The position numbers and the translations under genes are program-made. This document shows positions 1 through 8,884 of a DNA stretch of 64,000 bases, one piece after another. Positions within the stretch are counted from its first letter, which is position 1. The number at the start of each line of letters is the position of its first letter. A model generated the notes under the pieces. It had not been told where the DNA came from, searched no databases, and was given only the letters and a program-made list of their open reading frames with translations. Origin of the DNA: Flavobacteriales bacterium (GTDB lineage Bacteria > Bacteroidota > Bacteroidia > UBA10329); the NCBI GenBank assembly GCA_018402015.1, contig JAGYJL010000004.1, positions 25,357 through 89,356 on the forward strand, read 5' to 3'.

Positions 1-2407
1 CTATCATTGTAATGATGAGTGCACAGATGAGATCATCGAGCACGATGGTCATGATTTCTGTTGTAACGGCTGCAGTACGGTCTATCAGTTGCTGCAAGAT
101 GTTGGTTTAGACGAGGCATACGCCAACGGTCCGTTGGGTATTCGCCCAGAGGAGAGTTCCAATACCGATTTGGCGTATCTCGACAATCCGGAAGTAAAGC
201 AGAACCTTCTTGATTTCTCAGACGGAAAGAAGGCTCGCATCTCTTTTGAACTGCCGGCCATTCATTGCAGTGCATGTGTGTATTTGCTTGAGCGCTTGGA
301 GCGCTTGAATAAAGGCGTGAAACAATGCGAGGTCAATTTTCCAAAGAAGCGCGCCAATATTCTTTTCGATGAAACAGAAATCACACTGCGCCAATTGGTG
401 GCGCTGTTGCGTTCCATTGGTTACGCGCCCAATCTGAATTTGCAGAACACAACCGAGAAAGGCGATAAACCAACAACCGATAAAGCTTTGCTCTATCGGA
501 TCGGTGTTGCGGGATTCTGCTTCGGCAACATTATGCTGCTAAGCTTTCCAGAATATCTCATCGGAGAAAAAGTTTTGGAAGAGAAATGGTCTGAGCTTTT
601 CAATTATCTCAACCTATTGTTGGCACTGCCTGTTGTACTATTTGCTGGGCGCGATTATCTGGTTTCGGCCTACAAGGGTCTAAAGGTGCGCCACGTGAAT
701 ATGGATGTGCCTGTTTCCATCGGTATTCTGGCCATATTCGGCCGTAGCGCGTATGATATTCTTGCAGGAGTTGGCCCTGGGTTCTTAGACTCCTTGGCAG
801 GATTCGTCTTCTTTCTTCTCATCGGAAAATGGTATCAGGCCAAAACCTATTCAGGGCTTTCTTTTGAGCGCGACTACAAGTCGTTTTTCCCAATTGCGGT
901 GAATAGAATAGGGGCCGATGGGCAAGTGGATGCTATTATGATCAAGCACTTGCTTACGGGAGATGAAATTCAGATACATAATGATGAGCTGATTCCTTGC
1001 GATTGCGAGTTGCTATCGGAAAAAGCTTCCATCGACTACAGTTTCGTTACGGGAGAAGCCGAGCCATCTTCAAAAAATGAAGGGAATCGCATTTATGCTG
1101 GTGGCAAGAATCGTGGGTCTGTTATACGATTACGTGTGATGAAGCCTGTTTCGAGCAGTTATCTTACTTCGCTTTGGAACAGTGCCGATACAAGCAAGGA
1201 TGCAGCGGTTCCTCCATTGCTCAACTTCTCAAACAAGATCGCATCTTGGTTCAGTGCAGCGGTTCTTTCCATTGCGGTCATCACGGCTATTTATTGGCTT
1301 ATTGTAGATCCTACAAACTGGTTGAATACAACAACTGCGGTATTGATCATTGCGTGTCCATGCGCATTGGCGCTCAGTATTCCATTTACTTACGGTTCAA
1401 TGCTTCGACATTTTGGTCGTCATGGCTTTTTTGTGCGCTCCGTGGAAGCAATCGCCAAACTGGGGCAGATCGATAATGTGGTCTTCGATAAGACCGGGAC
1501 CATTACTATTCGTCTGAAAGGAAGTGTGCTTTTTGGCGGGGCTGAACTGACCGTTGATCAATTGGAAGCGTTAGTAAATGTGGCGCGGCAGTCGCTTCAC
1601 CCGCTCAGTAAAACCTTTGCAGCAGCGTTTCCTAAAACACCACAGGAACAGGTAGTCGGTTTTACAGAGAATGCGGGCGTTGGCATTTACGGTATGGTCA
1701 ATGGCACATTGGTTGAACTGAAGAATCCGAACAACCTTTCTGAGCAAGAACGTAAGCAGTTCGATAGTTGGCAGACCGATTTCCACGGTATGGGTAAAAC
1801 AGCCGTGCTCATTAACGGCCATCTGCATGCGCGGGTAGAGTTCACCACCAGTTATCGCGTTGGACTGCACCGAACAATTGAGCAGATGAAGGAAAAGTTA
1901 ACGGTGTGGTTGCTTTCTGGTGATAACGATACAGAGGCCGCGGCACTTTCCAATGATCTTATTGCCGGGTTTGAAAAAGACCACATGTTCTTCAATATGG
2001 ATCCGCACCAGAAGCGCCAATGGGTTGAGGAGAAGCAATCTGATGGAACGGCTAAAGTGCTGATGGTAGGTGATGGACTGAATGACGCTGGTGCATTGCG
2101 TGAGGCCCATTTCGGTATTTCCATTGCGGAAGACAACAGTCAGTTTACACCAGCTTCCGATGGTATTCTCACGGCATCGTCCTTTGAGAAATTACCACAA
2201 TTGATAGCGCTTGCAAAGCAATCGCGAAGCGTGGTTCTCGGTGCCTTCGCCTTATCAATGGTCTACAACGTTATCGGTGTTACAGTGGCCGTACAAGGCC
2301 TGCTTTCGCCTGTTATGGCTGGCGTACTCATGCCCTTGAGTTCCGTTTCCATTGTACTGTTCACTACAGTTAGCACCGCCATTTTGGCGAAGAGCAAGCT
2401 CCAGTAA
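1..2407 (+). CDS. ccoI: Copper-translocating P-type ATPase, CcoI/FixI type (5' partial)
   Basis: The reading frame is already open at base 2 (YHCNDEC...), so the N-terminus lies outside the window and the ORF-track start at 89 is an artefact; about 800 residues are visible. Seen in order: a Cys-rich N-terminal metal-binding region ending FCCNGC, an HMA-like domain with HCSAC, a cluster of membrane helices, the TGEA actuator loop, the CPC copper site (IIACPCALALS), the phosphorylation motif DKTGT, an HP motif (SLHPLS) and GDGLND. These define a PIB-1 copper ATPase. Because it lies directly before ccoS and ccoNO, it is most likely the CcoI export pump that supplies copper for CuB of the cbb3 oxidase, acting in the inner membrane, rather than a CopA detoxification pump. 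That assignment rests on context plus the FCCNGC domain. Confidence 0.93.
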   Translation, partial: YHCNDECTDEIIEHDGHDFCCNGCSTVYQLLQDVGLDEAYANGPLGIRPEESSNTDLAYLDNPEVKQNLLDFSDGKKARISFELPAIHCSACVYLLERLERLNKGVKQCEVNFPKKRANILFDETEITLRQLVALLRSIGYAPNLNLQNTTEKGDKPTTDKALLYRIGVAGFCFGNIMLLSFPEYLIGEKVLEEKWSELFNYLNLLLALPVVLFAGRDYLVSAYKGLKVRHVNMDVPVSIGILAIFGRSAYDILAGVGPGFLDSLAGFVFFLLIGKWYQAKTYSGLSFERDYKSFFPIAVNRIGADGQVDAIMIKHLLTGDEIQIHNDELIPCDCELLSEKASIDYSFVTGEAEPSSKNEGNRIYAGGKNRGSVIRLRVMKPVSSSYLTSLWNSADTSKDAAVPPLLNFSNKIASWFSAAVLSIAVITAIYWLIVDPTNWLNTTTAVLIIACPCALALSIPFTYGSMLRHFGRHGFFVRSVEAIAKLGQIDNVVFDKTGTITIRLKGSVLFGGAELTVDQLEALVNVARQSLHPLSKTFAAAFPKTPQEQVVGFTENAGVGIYGMVNGTLVELKNPNNLSEQERKQFDSWQTDFHGMGKTAVLINGHLHARVEFTTSYRVGLHRTIEQMKEKLTVWLLSGDNDTEAAALSNDLIAGFEKDHMFFNMDPHQKRQWVEEKQSDGTAKVLMVGDGLNDAGALREAHFGISIAEDNSQFTPASDGILTASSFEKLPQLIALAKQSRSVVLGAFALSMVYNVIGVTVAVQGLLSPVMAGVLMPLSSVSIVLFTTVSTAILAKSKLQ

Positions 2408-2506
2408 AAGTTGTTTCCAGTTCCTCGTTATTTCTCAAACCACGGCCAGGCAAAACGATTGTTTTGTTTAGGGTTTTGAATTCAATAGTGGACAACGCTC
2501 ATTTTT

Positions 2507-2520
2507 CTGACAACGATCAG
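2507..2520. promoter_or_regulatory. Possible FNR/CRP-family operator before ccoS-ccoNO
   Basis: The sequence CTGAC-AACG-ATCAG is an imperfect inverted repeat with the TGA-N6-TCA core of FNR/CRP-family sites (FNR consensus TTGAT-N4-ATCAA; here the outer bases are C and G). Its centre is near 2513.5, about 68 bp before the ccoS ATG. A weak -7-like box (TAATTTCT, 2562-2569) would put the operator roughly 60 bp upstream of transcription start, a usual activator position. Oxygen control of cbb3 genes by FNR-type regulators is established in other bacteria; its use here is inferred. Confidence 0.4.
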
Positions 2521-2581
2521 TTTTGACTGTGACTGCACTCAGCAAGTGCCCGATGCACGCTTAATTTCTTTGCTGCCTAAG

Positions 2582-2743
2582 ATGGAAGTGATATTTCTAC
2601 TCATAGCAATCAGTATCGTAGCGGCAGTCGGATTTCTGGCTGCTTTTCTATGGGCGGTAAGAAGTGGTCAGTACGATGACGACCAGACACCAGCCATGAG
2701 AATCTTATTTGACGAGAAACAATCAACAGAAACCAATAAATAA
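2582..2743 (+). CDS. ccoS: cbb3 oxidase assembly protein CcoS
   Basis: A 53-residue protein with one N-terminal membrane helix (MEVIFLLIAISIVAAVGFLAAFLWAV) followed by the family hallmark SGQYDD. I use the second ATG of the track ORF, at 2582, because the resulting protein begins with the helix as CcoS proteins do; the extra 12 residues from 2546 have no family counterpart. CcoS is needed for cofactor insertion into cbb3 oxidase, most likely copper or heme delivery together with CcoI. It lies 174 bp after ccoI and 4 bp before ccoNO, so it is probably the first gene of the oxidase transcript. Confidence 0.88.
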   Translation: MEVIFLLIAISIVAAVGFLAAFLWAVRSGQYDDDQTPAMRILFDEKQSTETNK

Positions 2744-2747
2744 CTCA

Positions 2748-4886
2748 ATGGAAAAGGAAACATTCCGTTACGACAACAGCATCGTCCGCAAGTTCGCGTT
2801 CGCCACCATGGCGTTCGGTATAATCGGTATGCTAGTAGGATTGACCGCTGCCCTGCAGATGGTGGATCCGTGGTTCAACTTTTTAACCCCATATCTGACC
2901 TTTGGTAGGATTCGGCCACTGCATACCAATGCGGTGATCTTTGCCTTTGTGGGGAATGGCATCTTTATGGGTGTTTATTATTCGCTACAGCGTTTGCTGA
3001 AAACCAGAATGTGGAGTGATGCACTGAGCAACATCAATTTCTGGGGTTGGCAGCTCATTATTCTTTCGGCCGTAGTTACGCTTCCATTGGGTATAACAAC
3101 AGGTAAGGAATATGCCGAGTTGGAATGGTGGATTGATATCTGTATCGCTCTTATCTGGGTAGTGTTCGGTTTGAACATGTTCATGACCATACTGAAACGA
3201 AGAGAGCGTCACTTGTACGTAGCTATCTGGTTCTATATCGCCACCTTCGTTACTGTAGCAATGCTTCACATTGTGAACAGCTTTGAGCTTCCTGTTTCAT
3301 TCTTCAAGAGTTATAGCTGGTATGCTGGTGTTCAAGATGCATTGGTGCAATGGTGGTATGGTCATAACGCAGTGGCATTCTTCCTAACCACGCCTTATTT
3401 GGGATTGATGTACTACTTCATCCCTAAAGCATCGAACCGACCTGTTTATTCTTACCGACTTTCAATCGTTCACTTTTGGGCGCTGATCTTCATTTACATC
3501 TGGGCGGGACCACACCACTTGTTGTACACTGCTCTTCCAGATTGGGCTCAGAACCTTGGGGTAGTATTCTCATTCATGCTTATTGCGCCAAGTTGGGGTG
3601 GTATGCTCAACGGACTCCTAACCCTTCGTGGAGCTTGGGATAGAGTTCGCGAAAGCGCTGTACTCAAGTTCATGGTTGTAGCAGTTACTTGCTACGGTAT
3701 GTCAACTTTCGAAGGGCCAATGATGTCGCTGAAGAACGTGAATGCCATCAGTCACTTTACTGACTGGACCATTGCCCACGTGCACATCGGTGGTCTGGGT
3801 TGGAACGGTTTCATGACTTTCGGTATCCTTTACTACTTGATCCCAAAACTGTGGAACACTAAAATGTACTCTGATAAGCTTTCTGATTTCCATTTCTGGA
3901 TCGGAACACTCGGAATCATTCTTTACGCATTGCCAATGTACTGGGCCGGATTCACACAGAGTTTAATGTGGAAAGAATTCACCGCAGAAGGATTCTTGGC
4001 TTACCCTAACTTCTTGGAAACTGTAACCCAGTTAAAGCCGATGTACGCTGCAAGAGCATTTGGTGGAGGTATCTACATTATTGGTGTAATAGCAATGCTT
4101 TACAACCTGATAATGACCATGAAGCAAGGAACTTTCCAACCAGAAGAAGAAGCTTCTGCTGCTCCGTTAACAAATGATTACACGGCTCATAAAGGCGAAG
4201 GATGGCACAGAGCCATTGAAAGAAGACCGATACAGATGTTGGTTTTCAGTTTGGTTGCCGTGGCAATTGGTGGCGCGATAGAGATCATTCCTACTATGTT
4301 GATCGACAGCAACATTCCTACCATTGCCAGTGTAAAACCATACACACCGCTTGAGTTGGAAGGCCGCGACATCTACATCCGTGAGGGTTGCTACAACTGT
4401 CACTCTCAGATGATCCGTCCATTCCGATCCGAAACGGAGCGTTACGGTGAGTACTCTAAGGCAGGCGAATTTGTGTATGACCACCCATTCCAATGGGGTT
4501 CTAAGAGAACTGGTCCAGATCTGCACAGAATTGGAGCCAAGTATTCAGATAGCTGGCACTACAACCACATGTGGGATCCTGCAAGTATGTCGCCAGGAAC
4601 TATTATGCCATCATATCCATGGTTGTTTGACAGTGAACTGAGCACAGACCTTACTGCAGGTAAGATCAGAGCAATGCAAACGCTAGGTGTGCCGTACGAA
4701 GAAGGTTATGATCAGCTAGCTGTAGAAGACCTTAATGCGCAAGCACAGCAGATCGCTGATAACCTGAAAAAGGACGGCATTGAAGTGCTTCCGCAGACAG
4801 AGATCGTAGCGCTGATAGCCTACTTGCAACGTCTTGGTACAGATATTAAAGTGAAGGACGCGCAGGCGGCCATGGTAAACCAATAA
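2748..4886 (+). CDS. ccoNO: Fused cbb3 cytochrome c oxidase subunits I and II (CcoN-CcoO)
   Basis: A 712-residue fusion. Residues 1 to about 480 form the multi-helix heme-copper oxidase subunit I: low-spin heme ligand region HTNAVIFAF, CuB region WYGHNAVAFF, the GPHHLLYTALPDW pair, and HVHIGGLGWNGF for the heme ligands. After a linker and one helix (VFSLVAVAIGGAIEIIPTM) comes the CcoO domain with a c-type heme site, CYNCH (C548-C551-H552), and the usual ending IVALIAYLQRLG. The start at 2748 (MEKETFRYDN) is chosen over the track start at 2709, which overlaps ccoS. Fusion of CcoN and CcoO is known in Bacteroidota. The enzyme reduces O2 to water in the inner membrane with high oxygen affinity and pumps protons. 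Confidence 0.97.
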   Translation: MEKETFRYDNSIVRKFAFATMAFGIIGMLVGLTAALQMVDPWFNFLTPYLTFGRIRPLHTNAVIFAFVGNGIFMGVYYSLQRLLKTRMWSDALSNINFWGWQLIILSAVVTLPLGITTGKEYAELEWWIDICIALIWVVFGLNMFMTILKRRERHLYVAIWFYIATFVTVAMLHIVNSFELPVSFFKSYSWYAGVQDALVQWWYGHNAVAFFLTTPYLGLMYYFIPKASNRPVYSYRLSIVHFWALIFIYIWAGPHHLLYTALPDWAQNLGVVFSFMLIAPSWGGMLNGLLTLRGAWDRVRESAVLKFMVVAVTCYGMSTFEGPMMSLKNVNAISHFTDWTIAHVHIGGLGWNGFMTFGILYYLIPKLWNTKMYSDKLSDFHFWIGTLGIILYALPMYWAGFTQSLMWKEFTAEGFLAYPNFLETVTQLKPMYAARAFGGGIYIIGVIAMLYNLIMTMKQGTFQPEEEASAAPLTNDYTAHKGEGWHRAIERRPIQMLVFSLVAVAIGGAIEIIPTMLIDSNIPTIASVKPYTPLELEGRDIYIREGCYNCHSQMIRPFRSETERYGEYSKAGEFVYDHPFQWGSKRTGPDLHRIGAKYSDSWHYNHMWDPASMSPGTIMPSYPWLFDSELSTDLTAGKIRAMQTLGVPYEEGYDQLAVEDLNAQAQQIADNLKKDGIEVLPQTEIVALIAYLQRLGTDIKVKDAQAAMVNQ

Positions 4887-4898
4887 AGAGAAAAGATC

Positions 4899-5090
4899 AT
4901 GCTAAAGTTTGTAAAACATCATATGGAGACCATTATGGGGATTGAAATATTCCCGATCATCTCCTTCATCATCTTCTTCACATTCTTCATTGTGGTCCTC
5001 GGCTACCTCGTTGTGCAGCGCACATCGTATTTCGATAAGATGAGCCTCATGCCATTGGACGACAACCAAGCATCAACCAATAAACTCTAA
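4899..5090 (+). CDS. ccoQ: cbb3 oxidase small subunit CcoQ
   Basis: A 63-residue protein with a short cytoplasmic start, one long membrane helix (FPIISFIIFFTFFIVVLGYLVV) and a charged tail, sitting between the catalytic fusion and ccoP with 12 bp and 3 bp gaps. Sequence conservation in this family is low, so the call depends on size, topology and position. CcoQ stabilises the association of CcoP with the catalytic core in other bacteria. Confidence 0.8.
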   Translation: MLKFVKHHMETIMGIEIFPIISFIIFFTFFIVVLGYLVVQRTSYFDKMSLMPLDDNQASTNKL

Positions 5091-5093
5091 GAC

Positions 5094-6284
5094 ATGAAAT
5101 GGTTTAATAATAGAACAAGACTGTTGAGCGCGGTTGCGCTGAGCACGCTTTTGGCCACCAGTGCCAGTGCACAGGAATCAGTAGTTCCGGTTCCGTGGGA
5201 GAACATCGTTTCGGCAAATGACACGGCCGTGTTCTGGGTACTTGCATCATTTGCAGTGCTGTTGCTCATCCTTATATGGGTTGTTGCCGGAGTTACCAAA
5301 GGTCTGCTGTCTGATACAGAACTGTGGAAAGGAAAATGGGAGCAATCTGCTAAAGCGGTGGCTGTATTCATTGGAACGTCAATGTTGTTGAGTGCTACAG
5401 ATACGTTGGCACAGACAGAAGTTGCTGCGTCTCCTTTGTTCGAAATGTCCGATGGACTTTTCTGGATAATGGTAGTAGTTGATGCTTTCCTGCTCTTCGT
5501 ATTGCTAGGTATGCTTTACAATCTGAGTAGCCTTATAAAGTCGCTTAGAACCACAGAAGCCCAGGCAGAAGTTGTTGTAGAGAAATCTATTTGGGAAGGA
5601 AGCCTTTCTGCTGCAGTTCCATTGGAGCAGGAAAAAGACATCTTAATGGACCACGAGTATGATGGTATTATGGAGTTGGACAATAAGCTCCCACCGTGGT
5701 GGTTGTACATGTTCTATTTCACCATTGCATTCGGAGTGGTTTACACGATCTACTATGAGTTTTCTGACGGTCCTAGCCAATTGGATGAATACAATACCGA
5801 AATGGCAATTGCAGCAGAACAGAAAGCCGCTTTCCTTGCCAATGCTGCCAATAATGTTGACGAGTCTACAGCAATGCTGTTAACCGATGCGAGTTCTATC
5901 TCGAACGGTAAAGCCAAGTTCGAGACGCTTTGTGTAGCATGCCATGCCAAATCGGGCGGCTCTACACAGGTGCCAATGGGTGTTGGTCCAAACCTTACAG
6001 ACGAGTATTGGATTCATGGAGGCGGTATGCAGAACATCTTTAAAACCATAAAATATGGTGTGCCAGCAAAGGGTATGATCTCTTGGGAAGCACAATTGAC
6101 CCCAGTACAGATACAAGAGGTTGCCTCGTATATCATTTCGCTTCAGGGCACCAATCCTGAAAATGCAAAGGAACCGCAAGGCGATATATGGGTAGAGGAT
6201 GGTGCTGTTGCACCAGCGGCCCCAACAGATTCTACAGAACAAGCTCCAGTTGCAGAGGCCGAAACGGCCTCCGCAGCGGAGTAA
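5094..6284 (+). CDS. ccoP: cbb3 oxidase diheme-subunit homologue CcoP, with one visible heme site
   Basis: 396 residues. The N-terminus looks like a signal sequence or first helix (LLSAVALSTLLATSASAQ); further helices follow, including two around residues 40-62 and 120-145, then the FixP-type anchor (WWLYMFYFTIAFGVVYTIYYE) and a cytochrome c domain with CVACH (C280-C283-H284). Only this one CxxCH is present, whereas proteobacterial CcoP carries two. The C-terminus is an Ala/Pro/Glu-rich tail. It hands electrons from soluble or membrane cytochromes to CcoO. The N-terminal extension with extra helices before the FixP domain is longer than in classical CcoP. Confidence 0.93.
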   Translation: MKWFNNRTRLLSAVALSTLLATSASAQESVVPVPWENIVSANDTAVFWVLASFAVLLLILIWVVAGVTKGLLSDTELWKGKWEQSAKAVAVFIGTSMLLSATDTLAQTEVAASPLFEMSDGLFWIMVVVDAFLLFVLLGMLYNLSSLIKSLRTTEAQAEVVVEKSIWEGSLSAAVPLEQEKDILMDHEYDGIMELDNKLPPWWLYMFYFTIAFGVVYTIYYEFSDGPSQLDEYNTEMAIAAEQKAAFLANAANNVDESTAMLLTDASSISNGKAKFETLCVACHAKSGGSTQVPMGVGPNLTDEYWIHGGGMQNIFKTIKYGVPAKGMISWEAQLTPVQIQEVASYIISLQGTNPENAKEPQGDIWVEDGAVAPAAPTDSTEQAPVAEAETASAAE

Positions 6285-6335
6285 GTACTGATAATTAATA
6301 AAGGGCAAATTTTTGTCCGACCCAAAGTAAAGGCC

Positions 6336-7751
6336 ATGGAGACGAAAGATGAAAAAGGGTCATTCAGAGACCACCTGTCAACGCTAGACGATAGCGGAAA
6401 CAGAAAGTGGATCTATCCAAAAATGCCAATTGGTAAGTACTACAATTGGCGTAAGTGGTTGAGCTACGTATTGCTTGCCGTATTGTTTGCGGCTCCGTGG
6501 ATCAAAATAGGTGGAGAACCGCTGTTGATGATCAACGTGTTGCAACGGAAGTTCGTCATCTTCGGGCAGGTTTTCTGGCCACAGGATTTCTACCTGTTCG
6601 GTTTGGCAATGATCACGTTCGTGTTGTTCATTGTGCTTTTCACTGTAGCATTCGGACGTATCTTCTGTGGTTGGTTCTGTCCGCAGACCATCTTCATGGA
6701 AATGCTCTTTCGCAGAATCGAGTATTGGATCGAAGGCGATTGGAAACATCAGCAGCGCTTAGATAAAATGCCTTGGAATGCGGAGAAGATCCGTAAGAAA
6801 GGAATCAAGCATTTTCTGTTTCTGATAGTCTCTTTTCTTATTTCCAACACGTTTCTGGCTTACATTATCGGTAGCGATGAGCTTGTCAACATCATTACCG
6901 ATTCTCCCTCAGAACACATCGTTGGGTTGGTTGCCATCATCATTTTCACCTTGGTTTTCTATGGCGTTTTTGCCAGAATGCGAGAGCAGGTTTGCACCAA
7001 TATCTGTCCGTACGGACGTTTGCAAGGCGTACTTCTCGATCGCAATTCCATGATTGTTGCTTACGACCACAAACGTGGCGAAGGAAGAAGTAAATGGCGC
7101 AAAGGAGAAGATCGCGCAGCAGAAGGCAAGGGAGATTGTATTGATTGCAATGCTTGTGTGGATGTTTGTCCAACAGGAATAGACATTCGTAACGGTACCC
7201 AGCTCGAGTGCATCAATTGCACTGCATGTATGGATGCGTGCGATAATGTGATGGAGAAGGTTGGATTTGAAAAAGCCCTTGTTGGTTACAAGAGCGAAGA
7301 GACCATTTCAACAGGTAAGCCATTTACATACACCGTACGTTTGAAAGCATACACCGTGGTGTTGAGCATTCTCACCGTTGCCATGTTTGCGCTTATTATC
7401 ACAAGAGCAGATATTGGAGTAACGGTTCTCCGAACACCAGGAATGTTATTTCAGGAAGGCGAGAACAATACAATTACCAACCTGTACAACTATAAGGTGA
7501 TCAACAAAACGGCCGAGAACATGGTTTTGGATCTTCGCGTGGTTAAAGGACCAGGCAAGGTGAAAATGGTGGGCGAGATGCTGAAACTGGATGCGCAAGG
7601 AACATCGGAAGGTGTGCTTTTTGTGGAGGTTCCGAAAGATGAGCTGACAGGTAGAAAAACGGATGTAACAGTAGGTATTTACAACGGGGAAAAACTACTG
7701 AAGAAGGTGAAGACCAACTTCATTGGCCCAGCACCCGGCTTAAGCAGATAG
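6336..7751 (+). CDS. ccoG: cbb3 oxidase accessory protein CcoG (FixG/RdxA), 2x[4Fe-4S]
   Basis: 471 residues. Membrane helices near 40-60 and 85-110 precede the polyferredoxin-type motif GRIFCGWFCPQTIF. Two [4Fe-4S] motifs follow (CIDCNACVDVCP and CINCTACMDACD), then a membrane helix near 340-360 and a C-terminal immunoglobulin-like FixG domain. CcoG is an inner-membrane ferredoxin-like protein that reduces Cu(II) during cbb3 assembly in proteobacteria. The gene follows ccoP after 51 bp and runs almost directly into ccoH (3 bp gap), so it belongs to the same assembly block. Confidence 0.95.
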   Translation: METKDEKGSFRDHLSTLDDSGNRKWIYPKMPIGKYYNWRKWLSYVLLAVLFAAPWIKIGGEPLLMINVLQRKFVIFGQVFWPQDFYLFGLAMITFVLFIVLFTVAFGRIFCGWFCPQTIFMEMLFRRIEYWIEGDWKHQQRLDKMPWNAEKIRKKGIKHFLFLIVSFLISNTFLAYIIGSDELVNIITDSPSEHIVGLVAIIIFTLVFYGVFARMREQVCTNICPYGRLQGVLLDRNSMIVAYDHKRGEGRSKWRKGEDRAAEGKGDCIDCNACVDVCPTGIDIRNGTQLECINCTACMDACDNVMEKVGFEKALVGYKSEETISTGKPFTYTVRLKAYTVVLSILTVAMFALIITRADIGVTVLRTPGMLFQEGENNTITNLYNYKVINKTAENMVLDLRVVKGPGKVKMVGEMLKLDAQGTSEGVLFVEVPKDELTGRKTDVTVGIYNGEKLLKKVKTNFIGPAPGLSR

Positions 7752-7754
7752 ACA

Positions 7755-8177
7755 ATGAATTGGGGATGGCGCATAGCAATATTTTATAGCACGTTTGTCG
7801 TGTTTATGATCGGAATGGTGGTAATGGCTTTTCGACAGGATTTCGACCTTGTTTCAGACGACTATTACGAGCAGGAAATTGCCTATCAAGGCCGCATAGA
7901 CCAGATGACAAACGCATCGGACGATGGCCAGAAAGTCACTGTTTCCAAATCTGATAACGGGTATGATCTTGCTTTTTCAGAAAAAGCGGAAGAGGTAAAG
8001 GTTCACTTTTTTCGCCCTTCAGATGACACCCAGGATTTCAAGCTGGAAGAGGCTGTAGTCGAATCTATTTTGCCGGTTTCTTCAGAGAAGTTTGCCATGG
8101 GCAAATACTTGGTTAAAGTAGAGTGGAAGGCCAATGGTAAAACCTATTTCCAAGAACAGGATCTTTTTGTAAACTGA
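7755..8177 (+). CDS. ccoH: FixH/CcoH family cbb3 assembly protein
   Basis: 140 residues with one N-terminal helix (WGWRIAIFYSTFVVFMIGMVVMAF) and a periplasmic domain that opens with the family pattern DLVSDDYYEQEIAYQGRID. CcoH stays bound to the oxidase and helps assembly. The start is 3 bp after the ccoG stop and the TGA overlaps the next ATG by one base, which suggests coupled translation. Confidence 0.9.
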   Translation: MNWGWRIAIFYSTFVVFMIGMVVMAFRQDFDLVSDDYYEQEIAYQGRIDQMTNASDDGQKVTVSKSDNGYDLAFSEKAEEVKVHFFRPSDDTQDFKLEEAVVESILPVSSEKFAMGKYLVKVEWKANGKTYFQEQDLFVN

Positions 8178-8884
8178 TGTTTATAACTGCATTTGCCATA
8201 GGGGCTTTGGGAAGTTTCCACTGCATTGGCATGTGTGGTCCAATTGCTTTATCTGTTCCAATGGCAGGCAGATCTGGCCTCGCAGGAATCATTAGAGGTT
8301 TGGCTTACAATCTGGGTCGGGTTACTACTTATGCTGTTCTCGGCCTGATCGTAGGATTCGTTGGCAAGCAACTCATGTTCGGCAATTTCCAACAAGGCCT
8401 TTCCATTGTCGTAGGAATCCTCATTCTTGGCTTTTTGTTCTTGCCAAAAGCCATCACCAAAAAACTTGATCCCACTACAAGATTTGCACAGCTGTTTTTA
8501 AAGTTGAAGTCAACGTTTCAAGGACTTTTTAAAAGCAGGTCCATTTTTGGGCCTCTTTTTCTCGGACTCGTAAACGGGCTCTTACCCTGCGGATTGGTTT
8601 ACGTTGGATTGGCGGGCGCATTGGCACTTGGAGACCCTTTTTCAAGCGCTGGTTTCATGGCTGCATTCGGGTTGGGAACAGTGCCGATCATGATAACTGT
8701 CATACTTGCGGGTGACCTCATTTCGCTTCAATGGCGCGCAAAAGTCCGAAAATTGATGCCAGTAATGTTTGCCATCATGGGCGCACTTTTCATACTACGA
8801 GGAATGAATTTGGGAATACCTTATGTAAGCCCAAATATGGAAGTGCCGGAAGTTGGCGGAATTCCACAATGCCACACGCCATGA
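8177..8884 (+). CDS. SafE/DsbD_2-like membrane protein of the cco cluster
   Basis: 235 residues with about six hydrophobic helices. The first contains HCIGMCGPIAL, a Cys-x3-Cys pair typical of the sulfite exporter TauE/SafE or DsbD_2 (UreH-like) family, and an internal echo NGLLPCGLVYVGLAGAL carries another conserved Cys. Members are common next to ccoGH and are thought to take part in copper or thiol-redox handling during oxidase assembly; the exact role is not established. It overlaps ccoH by 1 bp and hemN by 4 bp (ATGA). Confidence 0.85.
   Translation: MFITAFAIGALGSFHCIGMCGPIALSVPMAGRSGLAGIIRGLAYNLGRVTTYAVLGLIVGFVGKQLMFGNFQQGLSIVVGILILGFLFLPKAITKKLDPTTRFAQLFLKLKSTFQGLFKSRSIFGPLFLGLVNGLLPCGLVYVGLAGALALGDPFSSAGFMAAFGLGTVPIMITVILAGDLISLQWRAKVRKLMPVMFAIMGALFILRGMNLGIPYVSPNMEVPEVGGIPQCHTP

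Noticed and set aside
8731-8880. Upstream extension of hemN
   Set aside because: It overlaps the SafE-like gene by about 150 bp; the ATG at 8881 gives the typical YTSYPTVPHW start.
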